From assembly GCA_002286715.1 (NCBI GenBank), contig NSJX01000047.1, positions 32,332-62,328 on the forward strand: 29,997 nt of DNA. The letters run 5' to 3'. The notes beneath the pieces were generated by a model. It saw nothing but the letters and a program-made list of their open reading frames with translations. It was not told where the DNA came from and searched no databases. The DNA comes from Dentipellis sp. KUC8613. Taxonomy: Eukaryota; Basidiomycota; Agaricomycetes; Russulales; Hericiaceae. The position numbers were made by a program, and so were the translations under genes. Positions 28,323-29,997 of this stretch are shown in pieces (position 1 is the first letter of the stretch; the number at the start of each line of letters is the position of its first letter).

Positions 28323-29076
28323 TGGGACCCTCCTGGCTAGCAGATGCTTTTGCTGGCATCTCAGTCCCGAAAGATACGAACGTACGAGGTGCCGGACTCC
28401 GATAGTCGAAAGAGAGCTTGACGGCAAACGTATATATAATGTAGTCTCACAATGCCCAAATGCAATGCGCAACGAGCCCTGCGCCATATGATTCGCATCA
28501 GAATCGAGTCGAACGAACATAGACCAAGAAGTGACAAACCTGCGAACCAGATACTTGAGACAAATTGTATATCGGAAGGATGAAGAAAGTTCACCTCGGC
28601 TATTGGTTACCATGACCATGCCTTCAACTAGGACGTCAATGTTGTGCAATATAGATAACAGACCCGGATATTCACGGGGCTTATGAGTTAGTCTAACAGC
28701 GGAACGACCAGCAGCTAGGAACGTCGTGACGGGGAAGGGTACACTCACCTAATTTTTGATACGATAGAATCAGCACCGGGCCACCATCCGCAGTACATGA
28801 ACCGTTCCAACCCGACGCGCCCAGAATGCGGTGTACGTGGACAGCATCACACCCGAAGCTTGCGATCTTCATGAAACATATTTCAGGTTGTTCGAAGCCG
28901 GCTGAGATGCCTTATACGGCGTGATTAGAGTGAGGGACTTGCAAAACGGTCAGAGCACCGAGTTGCTCGACACATCAAAGCCATCACTGCTAGACCTGCT
29001 GCTTCCAAGCCCAGATTTATCGTACAAATTGTCGACAAGAGCAGAACAATGACAAGTATCTTCCCGTGCTGAAGCG
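28323..29076. other. No supported gene; diverged counterpart of 17858-18602
   Basis: Contains a minus-strand TATATATA near 28430 and a 146-codon minus-strand frame (28308-28748) with no recognisable domain. The position relative to relic 2 and R3 mirrors the region between relic 1 and R2, but sequence similarity is weak. Confidence 0.3.
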
Positions 29077-29997
29077 CACTTACCTCCCAGGTCTCAAGAT
29101 CTCGCGACGTGGTCCTCAACCAGATTGATTCCGTCGCTACTGAATGCGACACGTGTAAATGCTCCATCGAGCCGACGACGCGTGTACAACCTTGAGACGT
29201 CAAACCGACGGTGATGGTTCAAAGGAAAGGATGATAGAGGTAGAGAAAGCACGCTCGTCGCGGTCAAAAGCAAGCGAGTCGGGCGCTTACTGCGTTCAAG
29301 ACAAGTCAGATAGGATGAGGTCAGCACCACACAGTAACAGCCGCTAAACATCGGATACAGATCAAATAAATTCGGTAACAAATACAGGATCCACATACAG
29401 AAACACAGACGGGCCGATACAGAGGACGAGTACAGTACATATAATAACAAAATAAAGATAAAGCTAGAGAGATATAAGAAAACCGATACATGAATGGTAC
29501 GTAGATCCGGATACATTGACGAAGAGAGATGAGAGAGATAAATGAAAGAGATGGTGATGGAGAAGAGACAAAACGAAACCGGGAGATGGGAAACGGGAAA
29601 CAGAAAACGAGAAACGGGAAACGAGAAGCCATGAAAAGAGCCAGCCAGCCAAGCCGCAGAGGTATGCCGCCATAGTTTGAAAGCCATAAGAATGACGCAA
29701 GATGAGAACCGCGCATGTGAAAGAGGACAAGACGAGAGGGGTGATATATGGAGCGCCCGCCAGAAGAAAACAGTCACGAGAGTAGACTGAGTGCGCCAAA
29801 GACGAGAGTAGGATGCTGCTGTTCATATGCCGGACGTCGAGTGACTAACAATGTACGTCGGGCTTCGTGCTTCAAATCGCTGGGAGAGGTCGCTTGCGAC
29901 AGGACAGTTCTTGAACGGCCGTTGTCGAATGCACAAGCGCAACCACCTTCACGCACGCGCGAGGGTGAAGGTGGGTGCGACTGCGCAAACGTGTTGA
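29077..29997 (-). repeat. TM 3'-flank repeat, copy R3, runs off the window
   Basis: Matches R2 (18603-19507) in order and sequence, identical over its last 75 bases, including the GC-rich hairpin. In R2 the TM2 stop lies about 250 bases further right. A third TM-family gene on the minus strand is therefore expected just outside the window. Confidence 0.7.

Noticed and set aside
1..29997. tRNA genes, CRISPR arrays, transposase or reverse transcriptase genes
   Set aside because: None recognised by eye: no tRNA-like T-arm and acceptor combination, no regular spacer arrays, no DDE or RT motifs in any frame.

Overview
The window looks like nuclear DNA of a filamentous basidiomycete, probably an Agaricomycete. 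Genes are broken by many 46-77 nt GT-AG introns. The cytochrome P450 has 12 exons, including a 14-nt micro-exon inside the I-helix motif. TATA boxes lie about 40-120 nt upstream of start codons, and nothing looks bacterial. Gene models were spliced by hand. They rest on open reading frames across introns, matching intron phases and, for most, an independent paralogue in the same window.

Layout. 0.8-2.1 kb (-): helical-domain protein NTD1. 3.9-4.5 kb (+): small protein CC-A, convergent with 4.6-5.8 kb (-) bHLH-zipper-like protein bHLH-A. 6.9-8.4 kb (-): NTD2, paralogue of NTD1. 9.9-12.5 kb (-): TM1, a membrane, coiled-coil and proline-rich protein. 13.7-15.9 kb (-): intact cytochrome P450. 17.4-17.7 kb (-): decayed TM-family copy. 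19.8-21.9 kb (-): TM2. 23.0-23.5 kb (+): CC-B, convergent with 23.6-24.8 kb (-) bHLH-B. 25.9-26.3 kb (+): a small spliced gene of unknown family. 27.6-28.2 kb (-): second decayed TM-family copy. 28.3-30 kb: the upstream and 3'-flank sequence expected beside a further TM gene lying just off the right edge.

The locus is a mosaic of duplicated modules. There are two NTD genes with identical lengths for exons 1-3, two convergent CC/bHLH pairs with an identical 527-nt third bHLH exon, and two TM genes plus two relics. Three dispersed sequence families link them. The first is a short hairpin repeat (six copies, one orientation) 0.55-1.3 kb upstream of six of the seven intact minus-strand genes. The second is a 32-bp element with an E-box, found at all four TM-type promoters. 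The third is a TM 3'-flank repeat (three copies) carrying a GC-rich hairpin.

Interpretation (inference): a fast-evolving, tandemly duplicated accessory locus. It combines an NLR/MLKL-type helical domain, a divergent bHLH regulator with a small linked partner, and a membrane protein family whose low-complexity tails carry minisatellites. A role in self/non-self recognition or signalling is possible, but nothing in the sequence proves it. No RNA genes, CRISPR arrays or autonomous transposons were recognised.
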